Origin: Crocodylus rhombifer
Lineage: Eukaryota > Chordata > Crocodylia > Crocodylidae
Assembly: GCA_038503035.1 (NCBI GenBank)
Contig: JAVSML010023995.1
Span: 62,001 to 126,000 of the forward strand
DNA length: 64,000 nt
Direction: 5' to 3'
Shown: positions 33,501 through 44,532 of the stretch, one piece after another
Layout: the number at the start of each line of letters is the position of its first letter
How positions within the stretch are numbered: the first letter of the stretch is position 1
The notes under the pieces: generated by a model
Told to the model about the DNA's origin: nothing
What the model saw: only the letters and a program-made list of their open reading frames with translations
Database searches by the model: none
Made by a program: the position numbers and the translations under genes

Positions 33501-35430
33501 AGCAAATCTATATAAAAGTGGCAGATGAAAGCTAAGGTAAAGGAGTACGATGCTCAAATGACATTTAGCCACGCACTGATAAAGTATTTAAAATAAATTA
33601 AATAATACTATTGCCTATTTAGATGATTTCCTGATTGCCCTTTCTCCTTGATGACATTACAGTGAACTTCTATGGCAATCACTGTGGGAGGAATGGATCT
33701 TCAGGACAGTGTTCTCTGATCCCGAGGGCAAGCAAACATCAGTTTTGGTCCAGCTCTTGGCTTTCAGCTCTGTCTCCTTTTCCCGGATCACTGAGAGCTG
33801 TTGGAAATATGTGGCTTGCTTTTCACAGCCTCGTGTTTGTCTCACCTTTGGCCATGCTTTTTGTTTACAGTTCAACTGTTCAGGCAAGTGCCATATAGTT
33901 TGTAAGAATTTGCTGAGAGGCAAAGGTGAGCTCAAGTAGAAGACTAGTGTGGAGGAAAAACAGTTTGCTGCTGTGATCCACATTTGCTGGTCATCTTTAG
34001 TGAGGTTGGTCAAGATGTGCAGGCTGCTGATACAGAGAGAAAAGATAATGGCGGTACCCAGTTAATTCCACACTGAATGCCACTGCCCATTATGCCTGTC
34101 TTCGAGTAAAGAAATATCTGCTAGCATAATTTAGAGGTCTCCAAACCATCTTTATTTCTCTGGTCCTTTGCAGTGACATAGTAGTGATCTCAGCTTGTTA
34201 CTTCTAGCTTTCCTCAGAAATCTTTTTATAGAGGCACTGGTTATCCAAAGTTTAGATGAGGTAACTGCTTGTCTGGGTGCTGCTGCTTTTGGAGATGAAA
34301 CGTTCTTCTGTGCCAGTGTAGTTCCCCAGGGCATAACACAGCAATTCTTCTTCTGTTGGAGTGAACCCCAGTGGCCTGTGCCATGGGGCTGGATGCTTAT
34401 TGCCCCTCAAAAATGGGGTGGGCCCCAGTTCTTTGAGAATGTGTATGTCAGGAAATACTATTGAGAAAGGTAGAACTATTGGATCTACGGGAACTTCAAA
34501 AACCATGGCTGGAGGGCGATAACCTGTTGCTTAATAGTTAAACAAGGAAATGCAAAAGGTACTCAGAGAACAGTAGGAGGAAAAGGATGTTCATGTAGTC
34601 ACAGATATGAACAGTTATCTCCATGGTAAGATCAGTATTCAAAGGGCATAAAAAACCCCACAAACATTTTACCTGTAAGGAAAATAGATTATGGGATTTA
34701 CGAGATCAAAGGATGTTTTGACATGCTATTTACTAAGGGCCGTAGAATAAAAATCCAAGCTGTTTATTCAGGAAGCCAAGCTGAATAAAACTTGAACCTG
34801 CAACAGACACTGTGCCAGGGGTTGGGACCAGAGGTTGGTGTGAGGCTTGAGCAGCTTCTGTCACTATGAGGATAATAATGTTATGGCAAGAAAGTTTATA
34901 CTTTTGTGCTTGTTTGTTTTAAACACTTTATACTCTAAGACCTCAATGGGTATAAGAGGAATGACACAGAGGGAAGAGATACCAAAGCTAATGAGGGTGA
35001 GTCCCTCTGCCAGACGGTATGCCACAGACACAAGGGACTGGAGCTTGTAGAGAGCCTAACAACCAGTGGGTCCTTAAACATGTTAAAGTTTGGAGTGCTG
35101 TATTTGCTGTGGTTCCTAGTACCAGGGTTTGCACAAGGAAGGCTGAGGCATCATAACCCTAGGCATAATTTGGGGACTGCTCGTTTTTGATTTGTAGTCT
35201 CTGTTTTCTAATTGAACAATGCAGCACTACTCCCAAGAGTAAAGATTGCAGGATTGGGTCCACAGAAACAGACAAACAAGCACACCAGAAACAAGGCTTA
35301 CACACCATTTACAGCCCATGTAAGTGCTAAAGTGGCTTTCATCCTCTGAACTCCCTCTCATGCCAGTTTCTCACTTAGTCTCACAGTAACTATATGCAGC
35401 AAGGCACTCTGAACAAACAGGTATGGTCTA
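33501..35430. other. No gene identified; one open minus-strand stretch
   Basis: Bases 33,657-34,013 on the minus strand form a 118-codon stop-free stretch without an ATG at its start and without a domain I recognise. The remainder shows no repeat or gene. Confidence 0.35.
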
Positions 35431-35531
35431 GATTCATGGATTCATAGATTCATAGACATTAGGGCTGGAAGGGATGTCAGAAGATCATTGAGTCTAGCCC
35501 CCTGCCCCAAAGGGCAGGAAATCAGCTGGGG

Positions 35532-36095
35532 TCATAGGATCCCAGCAAGATAAACATCCAAATGTCTCTTGAAGGTGTTCAAAGTAGGTGCTTGAAACAA
35601 CTCTGGCGGCAGTCTATTCCAAACCTTGGGGGCTTGGACAGTGAAGAAGTTCTTCCTTATGTCCAGCCTGACACAGTCATAAAGGAGTCTGTGACTGTTC
35701 GATCTTGTCATCCCTTGGCACACTCTGGTGAACAAATGTTCCTCCAGATCCTGGTGAGCACACCTGATAAACTTATAGGTGGCCATCAGATCGCCCCTGA
35801 GCCTGCGCTTTTCCAGGCTAAAGAGCCCCATAGCTCTCAGCCTGCCATTGCAAGGTCTGTTTTCCTGACCTCTGATCACACGCGTGGCTCTTCTCTGGAC
35901 TCTCTCAAGCGTCTCCACATCCTTTTTGAATTGTGGGGCCCAAAACTGGATGCAGTACTCCAGCTGCAGCCTCACCAAGGCCAAATACAATGGGAGAATG
36001 ACATCCTGGGATTTGCTTGAGAAGCGTCTATGGATGCAAGCCAGCGTTTTGCTCACTTTACTAGCTGCAGCATCACACTGAAGGCTCATGTTCAA
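35532..36095 (-). pseudogene. CR1 ORF2 C-terminal domain
   Basis: A 187-codon uninterrupted frame covers the region downstream of the RT palm: 'LQLEYCIQFWAPQFKKD', 'LERVQRRATRVIRG', 'LFSLEKRRLRGDLMA' and 'KVWNRLPPELFQAPTL', ending 'VYLAGIL' and a stop. These are standard CR1 ORF2 C-terminal blocks, probably involved in RNA or template binding. It is complete to the natural stop but cut off from the palm by a frameshift near 36,100-36,230. Confidence 0.9.
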
Positions 36096-36229
36096 TTAGT
36101 GGTCAATCATGACCCCCAAGTTCCTTTCATTGGAAGTGCTAACGAATGTAGTACTGCCAAGCCTATAAGGACGCTGCAGGTTTTTCCTCTCAAGGTGGAG
36201 AACCTTGCATTTTTCAGTATTAAATGCCA

Positions 36230-36685
36230 TCAGGTTCTCATCTGCCCATCTCTTGACCTGTCAAGGTCAGCCTGGATTGCCCTCCTGTCCTCAGGTGTGG
36301 ACGCTTTACCCCAAAGTTTGGTGTCAGTGGTGAACTTGGCCAGTCCGCTTCTGATGCCAATGTCCACATCATTAATGAATATGTTGACCAATATAGGCCC
36401 AAGGACAGAGCCCTGGGGGACCCCACTGGTCACAGCGCACCACAAAAATTGTTTTCCATCAACCACCACCCTCTGGCTCTGACCATGGAGCCAGTTCTCC
36501 AGCCAGCGGACTGTGGAGATGCTGAAGCCACAGCTGGCCAGCTTTGCTAAGAGGTGATCATGGGATACCAAATTGAAGGCTTTTTTAAAATCAAGATATA
36601 TGATATCAATCTCTTCCCCCTTGTCCAGGTGATAGGTCACCTGGTTGTAAAAGGAAATAAGATTGGTCAAGCAAGACCTACCCAC
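36230..36685 (-). pseudogene. CR1 RT palm fragment, mutated active site
   Basis: The frame encodes RT blocks 2 to 6: 'IDIIYLDFKKAFNLVSHD' with the first catalytic aspartate, 'GVPQGSVLGPILVNIFIND', then the active-site block. The usual F/LADDTK reads FTTDTK, so the first aspartate of the pair is replaced by threonine. The enzyme would be inactive even without the frameshifts on both sides. Confidence 0.9.
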
Positions 36686-36749
36686 AACAAACCTGTGCTG
36701 GCTATCCCTCAGGATTTTGCCATTGGCTAGTCTGTTGAGAATGGTCTCT

Positions 36750-37172
36750 TTAATAATCTTTTCTAGGATCTTCCCCAGGATAGAGCAGGCTAATGGGCCT
36801 GTAGTTTGCTGGATCCACTTTCCTGCCCTTCTTGAAGATAGGCACCAGATTGGCCTTCTTCCAGTCTTCGGGCACTTCTCCAGAGCACCAGGAGCTCTCG
36901 AAGATCCGTGCCAGGGGCTGGGCTATGATTCTTGCCAGCTCCTTGAGTACCCTGGGGTGTAGATTGTCAGGGCCGGCGGACTTGAAGGTGTCCAGCCTCT
37001 CAGGGTGTTCCTTCACAAGGTCAGCATTGCTGGAGGGTAAGGAATCTCTCATACCCAGGCCTTCCTGTCTCATAATGGGCAGAGGCATCCCTTGGGACTG
37101 GTAAAAGACTGATGCAAAGTACCCATTTAGCAAGTTTGCTTTTTCATGGGCGTCGGTTGTCAGTTGTCCCAT
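36750..37172 (-). pseudogene. CR1 RT fingers fragment
   Basis: Encodes 'KANLLNGYFASVFYQ', 'FKSAGPDNLHPRVLKELA' and 'VPEDWKKANLVPIFKKG' followed by 'DPANYRPISLL', which form the fingers region upstream of the CR1 RT palm. The frame shifts after the last block, near 36,760, so it does not continue into the palm. The upstream linker to about 37,250 is present but degraded. Confidence 0.88.
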
Positions 37173-37260
37173 CTGATCTATCCATCTCCTGCGTTGGGGT
37201 TCTCCTTCTGGTCAGGTCCTCCAGCGTTTTACCCTTTCAAGGGCCATATCCCTCCTTGAA

Positions 37261-37985
37261 ATCCTAAGAAGCATCCAATACAACTAACAAATCATATATA
37301 CTCTACTCAGACACCTACAGCTTCACCCCCTTGCCCAGCTCTGGGGAGATCTGTCTCATCCTGGCCTTCCTATGAAGCAGAAACAAACATCACAAGGAGG
37401 ATGGCACTCCTTGGGCAGTCCCACTCTTGCTGGCTTTTATAGTCTCAGTCTTTCTACTCTCTTTGGCCTACCCACTGTGCTCAGAATGCTGACTGGTAGG
37501 AATGACGCTCCTGAAATTGTGCCCTCTCTCTCAGGGTCCAGCACAGGAGCTAACCCTCCCCTGCAGCTCTTCCCAGATCCCTTTATCCCTGGCTCTGCCA
37601 TCCCTCTCCCCTCCTTTCCACAGGGCCTCCTCTGATTGCCCTGAATTCCCTCTTTTAACTTTCCCTCTCAGCCAACCTCACTCTCCCCAGGCATGCCAGG
37701 CGAGGTCAATCACCTCTACAGGTGTTCAACAACTCCCTATCCCAGGCTGACACTCCTTACCAGCCTATCATCACAGCTTTCATGTGACTGTGGCTCATAG
37801 GCTCTTGCAGGAACAGTGAATGACATCTTTCCCTGTGCAAAAGGTTAGCAAAACAACCCGCTTGTGTGAATACTTGTGAACATTTTGAATCTTTTTTCAC
37901 AAATAACTTGCTGATTTTCCAAATGCAACTGAACAATGAATCCTGTGACCCAAGAAATAACTGGGAGGAAAAAAAAGCAGTTGTG
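37261..37985. other. No gene or repeat recognised
   Basis: C- and T-rich on the plus strand between 37,500 and 37,700, opening short proline/leucine-rich frames without recognisable character. Confidence 0.4.
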
Positions 37986-37989
37986 GTTG

Positions 37990-38170
37990 AGGTACTGAAC
38001 TTGGGAAAGCTGGCCTGCTACAGACTTGCTGCATGACATATCACTTAATCCTCTGCACCTCCATGTTCCTATCTGCAAAATAAGGATAGCAATCCTTCCA
38101 TAGCTCAGAGGGTGCTGAGTGGACAATGAAATACTCATTAATGTGAAGTGCTCATATACAATGATGATTG
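37990..38170 (+). repeat. MIR-like SINE, 3' part
   Basis: 'catgacatatcacttaatcc' (38,033), 'cctatctgcaaaataagga' (38,068), 'tccatagctcagagggtgct' (38,097) and 'aatgtgaagtgctcatatac' (38,140) follow the MIR-like 3' half in order. Confidence 0.6.
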
Positions 38171-39654
38171 GGGATGTACAAGTGTTGGGAATATGGGGTC
38201 TCAGAATCAGGGCTTAGGAGACTTGTGAATATGTCTCAGGGGCAATGACTACTCCCACCTTGTTTAGGGTGACAGAGGAAGAAGATCCTAGAACTCATGG
38301 GAAATGCATCTGTTATAACATGGTGCTGTTTCTGGAACACACTGAGAACCTCTGCCTTCAGTAGCACTTACCACCAAGCTGTTCACCAACATAAGTATGA
38401 ATTCCCAGTTGGATGATTTAATCAGCTTCACTAAAAGCCTGCTTGTCTCTTGTGAATAAATAGATAAGCTCAGCTTGTAAAAACCAAGATCCTTTCATTT
38501 GCCCTGTGTTAGAACAGAATATAGCAAACAGAAAGCAAACATTTGTGGGATCCATAGCTTCCCACAGATTTAGTGAGGGATTGCAGAGTGCTCTCTGGGC
38601 AAGTGTAGCTGGGCTGAAAATCAGTTCGCATGCTGCACTGAACTCTGTCATTTACTGTGTGACACCAAGAGAAGTGATGTGTTTTTCTCTTGGGTTGCGG
38701 AAGGCTGGACTTTACTCTCTAATTCTGCAAACAGCTCTTCTAGCATGCTTACTGGGGCGGCTGTTGTTGTTGTTGTCTTCCCTCCAAGTAAGTAGTACCC
38801 CTTTTCTTTTAATTGTAAATCATGTAGGTGAGAGGTCAGTTTCTTTTTATAACAACAATCACACTTACCTTGGAGGATAAATTGAAAAAAATGCTACGTT
38901 CCCTTTTTTATTGCCCCTTTATGACACTATGTCTGAGAGTACAAAATGAGCAAATGAACTGTGATCCTTACCTCAGATTCACATGGTCACTTTAAGACAG
39001 CTACGTGAAGGAATTACAGAATTAAAGAGTGGACCTTGATCTTTCTAAGGCCAAACAGGAAAGAAAAACTGGGCAGTTAGTAAAGCGTGTTGCCCGCATA
39101 TCCCTTGTTAATTGGTATGAATTTAGTATTCAGGAAAGTGAGGACTAGGAAAAAGAACAGCAGAGAGGCATATAGAGGTTGCGAGCATGTCCTGTGCACA
39201 GCTATGCCACAGAGCCTCACTCCTGAATCCTGCCATGACTTTTCTGATTCACTCTTTAGTTAACATTTTGTATCACCCACCTACCCTGTCTTTCAGTTCC
39301 ACGTTTCTCTCTTCAGCAGGGTCTCAGATCCCAAGAGGTTTTGTATTATCTGCAAAATGCCTAAGAAGGACATAGGTGATTTTTTTTTTTTCTTTTTTTA
39401 CATTATTCACTCCGGGTGAATTGACTGCTAGGGCTGGGATTGGTGCATCTTCAGCCCAAGGTTGGTTACATGTGTGATTTTCTATTTTTAGAATGCCCTA
39501 GATCTCACTCCCACTCCTTGACAGCCATGTTAGCTTGAAGATAACAGTTCTTATAAACCTTGTTTTGTGGCTTTTTTGCCCTACAATGCTTAGCTGGAGA
39601 AAGCTGCTCCTAGTGACATGTTCCTGGCTTGCGGTTTGTCATCATTGTACCCAT
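38171..39654. other. No gene recognised in 1.5 kb
   Basis: A 124-codon open stretch at 38,506-38,880 on the plus strand includes a leucine-rich segment, but it shows no ATG-initiated domain, no homologue I know and no splice context I trust. T-rich run at 39,379-39,400. Nothing else. Confidence 0.4.
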
Positions 39655-39968
39655 CAGTGGTGCTCAACCTCTAGCATACAGGCTACATGTGGCCCTTGGT
39701 GCTATGTCATCTGCCTGCAGGGCTCCCCAGGGGTCCATTGGGAACCCTGCAGGCCATGGCCCTGGGTGCTAGATTGGGTGTGCAGGGCAGTGTGGGGAAT
39801 GATCCTGGGGTATGGGGCTTGGTGGGGGCAGTGTGGTCCCTGGAGCCCAATCCTGGTGCATGGAACTGGGAAGAGCAGCATGCAGGGGTGGCACAAAGCC
39901 CAATCTGGTCCACAGACCAGCCCTACACCATTCATCTGACCCACAGGGCCAAAAGCTTGAGCACCTTG
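39655..39968. mobile_element. Nonautonomous hAT element
   Basis: The left end cagtggtgctcaacct and the right end aagcttgagcaccttg are inverted repeats. Flanking octamers gtacccat (39,647-39,654) and atatacat (39,969-39,976) agree at 5 of 8 positions, at best a decayed duplication. The core includes 'acatgtggcccttgg' as in related hAT elements. GC-driven open frames on both strands are not genes. Confidence 0.65.
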
Positions 39969-39976
39969 ATATACAT

Positions 39977-40576
39977 CAAAAGGACTGGATTGATGCTTTC
40001 TAATCCCACAGATTAAATTGAGTGTGGAGTATTACCAGCATTACCTTGAGGCCCAAGGCAATGCATCCACCAGATGTTGCAGCAATGTGTGTGAAATGTG
40101 AGACTTGTCATCTTGGCTTTGAAATGTTTGGGCTAAGAATTTCAAAGCCAGCTAGGAGACGTGAATGTTCAGGTCCCATTAGTGGCCAATGGAAAAAAGA
40201 CAGCCAGCCCATTAGGAACATTTGAAAATCCTAGTTTTATAAACCAAGATTATGTTGAAGATACAATGGAAGGATAGCTGACACCAAGGACTAGATTCCA
40301 CCAATTAGGTCTGTTAGTGGATTTAGGCACTTAAATGTAATTCTTTTCCACCCTGCTCAAGGAGAATAGTGGTGTCACCACACCATCATGGGCACAATTT
40401 CACACAGACAGGATAAAGTAAGACTGGATGTGTATAGGCAATGCATGTAAAGAATAACAGTAAAAACAGCCAAAGCTTATTGGCTAATGTGGCCTTTCAA
40501 AGAGGTAGGAAAGCCTGTCAGGCTGATGCACCTGCCCATTGAGAGAAGTTGATTAGAACACAGTGGACAGCTCTGA
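39977..40576. other. No gene or repeat recognised
   Basis: Nothing that I can name between the hAT element and the long TIR element. Confidence 0.4.
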
Positions 40577-42146
40577 GGGCACTTCTACATGTAATGATCT
40601 TCACCATGTACATGTGGCAAAAAATTCCTTTGTGTAGCTTAGTAGCATCACACAATACACATGTGCAAGGTTTGGGGGCTTCAAATGAGTTTGCAGTGTT
40701 GCAAACTAAACCACATCCCCATTTAGTGTAGTTTGCAACCAGTGGTGATGCATTGGGAGTACACAGAGGTGTATGTGCACCGCCTGAGAGCACTGGTGCA
40801 CCCACTCACAGCCAGCATTCCCTGCTTAGGCAATTGGCAGGGGGGGCTGGCAGGAGCACCAGTGCCTCCCCTGCGAGTGCCAGCTGGGCAGTGGGGGTGC
40901 CAAGAGATGTGCTGCTGGCACTTCCGGGTGCCCTGCTCGCGCTTCTCAGTTGGTGCGATTTGGCTGTGGGGTGATCCCCACCCCCCAGTTGCCAACTGGC
41001 TGCTGGGGGGGGGGCATGTACCCCCTTGACACAGGAGGTACCAGTTGCCCATGTTTGCAATGTTGCAAATTGCAGTGATGCAGCTTTCAGTTTACACCCT
41101 GGCCACGGAAGAGGTGAGCATGCTCCACCAAAAAAAAGGATCGGGCCCCTTGCCACTTCTCCCTTCAGCAGGCACCTGGCAGCCACAGTTGCCTGCTGAA
41201 GATAGAAGCTGCAAGGGGCCTGATCCTTTTTTTTTTTTTTTGTAGTGTGTGTAGCCTGCTGGCCTCTCCATCAGTCAGGGGGCAAGTTGCCAGGGGGCAA
41301 CAGGCCCCTGAGGTACAGTGGGGCCCCAGTCCTTCCCTCCTTGACAGTGGCACTACCCAGGGCTGCCCATGTAGGTTGCTAGTGTGCTGGGGGCTGCTCC
41401 AATTTGGAGGCAGCACCCAGTCAGATGCAACTCTCCCCAAGCCTGCCAGGGCTGCTGGTGTCCCATGCACTGTCCCTGCTGCCTTCCTGCCACCTGGGAC
41501 TGCCTAAGAATGGGCTGGCTTGCCCTTCGGGCAGTGCAGAGAGATGGCAGGAGGGTTACTGGGTGTGGTGGTGGCAGGAGAAGGTGGTGGAGACAGTGCA
41601 CAGGGTAATGGAAGCTTGGGTGAGCTTGGGGAAACTCAGGCTTGGCAGGCATCCAGTATACTATGCACCATCCCTGCCACCTTCTCCAGCTACCAGCACA
41701 CCCAGCCACCTTCTTGCCATCTCCCTACACTGCCCCAGGGCAAGCAAGCCCATTCCTGTGTGGTCCCAAGCAGCGGGAAGGTGGTGGGGACCATGCACAG
41801 AGTGCTGGAAGCCCCAGAGGGCTCAGGGAAGAGTTGGATCCAGTGGTGCCTCTAAGCTGGGCCAGCCACCAACCCTCTAGCAGCCTGCCCGGGGGTGCAC
41901 CACTGCTGTGGAGAGAAGGACCCCCGCAGCTCAGGGGCCTCTTGGCCCCCCAGCAGCTCACCCCCCAGCTGTGAGGTGGCAGGCTCTGCGGGAGAAAAAA
42001 AGAAGGATCAGGCCCTTTAGTCCCCTAGCCATAATGTGACGGAAAATTGAAACAGTGGGTTGCAATTAAAAACCTATCGTTTCAATTTAGAGGGCATAAA
42101 AAAAAACCCTGGGGATTAAACCCCCATCACGTGTACAAGCACCTTG
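40577..42146. mobile_element. Long nonautonomous TIR element (about 1.57 kb)
   Basis: The left end 'gagggcacttctacatgta' and the right end 'cacgtgtacaagcacctt' are imperfect inverted repeats of the 'gtctacat' group. The interior is GC-rich (40,740-41,980), with T-tract at 41,227-41,241 and many overlapping open frames up to 158 codons on both strands. None carries a transposase motif or other domain I recognise, so I treat them as compositional. It may be two adjacent or nested elements, since 'tgatcctttttttt' and 'ggatcgggcccctt' recur. Confidence 0.5.
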
Positions 42147-42819
42147 AAAAATCACCAGGTTGGTGACAGAATCACACAGTCAACCTGAACCATGTGCTGA
42201 GTCATTTGTGTGACCCAAATCGCTCCCTTGTGGTTCAGGAAATGAGCGGGGCTTTCCGTAGAGCACTTTCTTTTTTGTGGTGAAAATTGCTATTGTAACA
42301 TTCAGGTACATGCACATCAATTATAAAACCACACAAATTAATGCCTAACTACTCTGTCAGGCTGCCAGCTCAAGAGACTGCGGAGGAACTTCCTGAGCCA
42401 CAAAAGAAACTCAAAGTCACTCAGCTATCCCCGCAAGCCAAACCTGGACTGGGTAGAGAGGCCTGGTAACATGTGCCCGGGGGTGGCAGCTAAGCATTAA
42501 GCATTAAATCACAAGGTCAGTCTGTATCTAACATTTTATGTTATTTTTCAGGGCCTTCCTTGGGATTCCCCCTAGCCTCTTTGAAAATCGTAAGTCACAC
42601 GGTTCTTTCAGTTAATGCCATTCTTTTACTGATCATGGGTGGGAGTTGGGGGTGGGGGAATCACTAAAATGCTCTGGGCATGCTCTAATCCTTACATGAC
42701 ATACACAATAGGGCATTTTATTCACATGCGCTGCCCTGATAGCACAAGGGGCCGAGCAATTATATTGAGAACAAGGATCCTTCATCTTACATGCAACAGA
42801 GCAAACCAATGGATCAGCT
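42147..42819. other. No gene recognised
   Basis: No open frame with protein character and no repeat landmarks that I recognise. Confidence 0.4.
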
Positions 42820-43330
42820 CACTTGAAATACATTTGATGGGTAGCCTGAGATCTGTCCTGGGTCTGGTGCACCTTAATAGCCTCATTAATTACTTAGAGG
42901 ATGGGACTGAATGCACAGTTAGCAGATTTGCGGATGACACTAAGCTGGATGGAGGTGCAGACTCTTTGGAGGAAAGGATTTGGATTCAGAATGACCTTGG
43001 TGAACTGGTATAAAGGTCCAAATTTTCTTGAATTAAATTTATTAAGGGCAATTGACAAATCCCACTTAGGCTGGAATAATTAAATGCACACATACAAATT
43101 GGTGAATGACTGATTAGGCTGCAGCATTGAAGAAAAGGACCTGTGAGTTATAGTGGACCACAAGCCGAATATGAGTCAATAATGTGCTCCTATTGGAAAA
43201 AAAATAGCACCTTGGGTTGTACCAACAGGATCGTTGCCTGCAAGTCAAAAGAAGTGATCTTCCACTCTATTCAGCACTGGTGAGCCCTCACCTAGAGTGC
43301 CAAGTCCAGTTTTGGACAAATAGCACAAAG
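42820..43330 (+). pseudogene. CR1-type RT remnant with intact active-site motif
   Basis: The frame at 42,840-43,010 reads 'GSLRSVLGLVHLNSLINYLEDGTECTV...' in pieces matching the RT block around GVPQGSVLGP and the following acidic loop, then RFADDTKLDGG, which keeps the catalytic ADD. Beyond 43,010 the frame breaks, but blocks like 'EEKDL.VIVDHKPNMSQ' and 'PSPRVPSPV' continue in other frames to about 43,330. It is an older copy than those at 25.5 and 35.4 kb. Confidence 0.75.
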
Positions 43331-43505
43331 GGCTGCTTCCCTTTTTTCTTGGCTTTATCATACAACTCTGCTTTCATTTCTACTGGCCTTACATAGGTGT
43401 TTCCTATAGCTTCAGTGGGATGACTCCTAATTTAACCTGAGGTAAACTAAATTAGAATTATGTCCATACTAATGCATTGGATATGGACAGACAAGGGGTA
43501 AGTTG

Positions 43506-43922
43506 TAGGGCTGTGAGAAGCTTCCGGTGCTGATTCGATTTGGAGGAGATTCGGCCTGATTTGGTGGCTGAATCTCTGAATCCGAATTGAATCAGGGGAC
43601 CAATTAAAAGGTCCGAATTGAACTGAAGCTCTCTGAATTAATTCAGAAAAGATTTGGAGAGCTTCTGCGATCTGGACAGTCCTCGCTGGCTGCTGGAGCT
43701 GGAGCTGGAGCTGGAGCCGCACTTGGAGCTGATAAGTAGGGGCAGGGGAGGTGGGGCTGGGGGAGGAGGGAGGGGACCTTCCAGACCCCCCCCCCCCNNN
43801 NNNNNNNNNNNNNNNNNNNNNNNNNNNNNNNNNNNNNNNNNNNNNNNNNNNNNNNNNNNNNNNNNNNNNNNNNNNNNNNNNNNNNNNNNNNNNNNNNCCC
43901 CCCCCCCCCCCCCCCCCCCCCC

Positions 43923-43957
<35 letters not shown>

Positions 43958-44481
43958 CCCTGCACTTACTGGATGCTACTTACTGGCAGTCTTGGGGCTT
44001 CTGGGGGCTTGTGGCAGACCCTCCATGCAGCATGGGGAAGTGGGGAGCAGTGGAAATCCCCCCCCACTGGGCAGGATCCAGTGAGTCTAGGGTATTTTGT
44101 TTCTTTTTTTTAAAGGGCCAGGACCTGGTGGGGCTGGGAGAGCAGGCGGGGATGGGGAGCTTGTGGCAGAGCTCCCCACATGGCATGGGGCAGCAGGGTG
44201 CAGCAGGGATTGCTCGCCACCGGGCAGCAGTCAGTGAGTGTGGGCTTTTTTTTCCCCAAAGAGCCAGGAGCTGGGGCCGGGCGGGGCAGCCATTGAAAGC
44301 GGTGGGGGATAAGGCCTGTATAATTCAGAGATTTGGCTGATTTGGCTGCGGCCGAATCTCTGAATCAGATTTAATGCGAATTGATTCGGAACAGTGATTC
44401 GAATCACCAAATCTAATCACTGTCCCCCGAATTGGCCGAATCCAAATCCAGAACGAATACTAGCTGCTTCACACAAGCCTA
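43506..44481. mobile_element. TAGGG-type nonautonomous hAT element, copy B
   Basis: The ends tagggctgtgagaagctt and gctgcttcacacaagccta are inverted repeats. The flanks gtaagttg (43,498-43,505) and gtaagtcg (44,482-44,489) agree at 7 of 8 bases, supporting a hAT-type 8-bp target duplication. Subterminal regions carry GATTCG/CGAATC motifs ('ctgattcgatttggagg', 'ctgcggccgaatctctga'). The core is GC-rich and includes an assembly gap, so its true length is unknown. Confidence 0.75.
43786..43956. other. Assembly gap between homopolymer runs
   Basis: Twelve C residues (43,786-43,797) lead into exactly 100 N (43,798-43,897). They are followed by 26 C (43,898-43,923), four T and 29 A (43,928-43,956). 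One hundred N is a common convention for a gap of unknown size. Open frames translated across this region are artefacts. Confidence 0.95.
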
Positions 44482-44497
44482 GTAAGTCGCTCGTAGG

Positions 44498-44532
44498 TCT
44501 ATTCTATTCTATTCTATTCTAGTCTATTCTAG
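44498..44532. repeat. (TCTAT)n microsatellite
   Basis: About six units of TCTAT with two variant units (ctagtctattctag) immediately right of copy B. A second, shorter array of the same unit is at 52,261-52,282. Confidence 0.8.

Larger units (their letters stand above)
35432..37260 (-). mobile_element. CR1 LINE, 5'-truncated, minus strand
   Basis: A second CR1 copy in the opposite direction. Its 3' end lies at the left: 'gattcatagattcatagaca' (35,440) is the reversed CR1 tail and 'ttagggctggaagggatg' (35,459) the adjoining UTR. To the right follow the C-terminal domain, the RT palm and the RT fingers, after which the element stops near 37,250. It lacks all of the endonuclease. The stem sequence differs clearly from the 25.5-kb copy, so the two are separate insertions. 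Confidence 0.9.

Noticed and set aside
41404..41880. 158-codon open frame
   Set aside because: It sits in the GC-rich core of a TIR element, overlaps other frames on both strands and has no domain.
43447..43965. 172-codon frame on the minus strand and the overlapping plus-strand frames
   Set aside because: They run through 100 N and homopolymer tracts, so the translation has no meaning.
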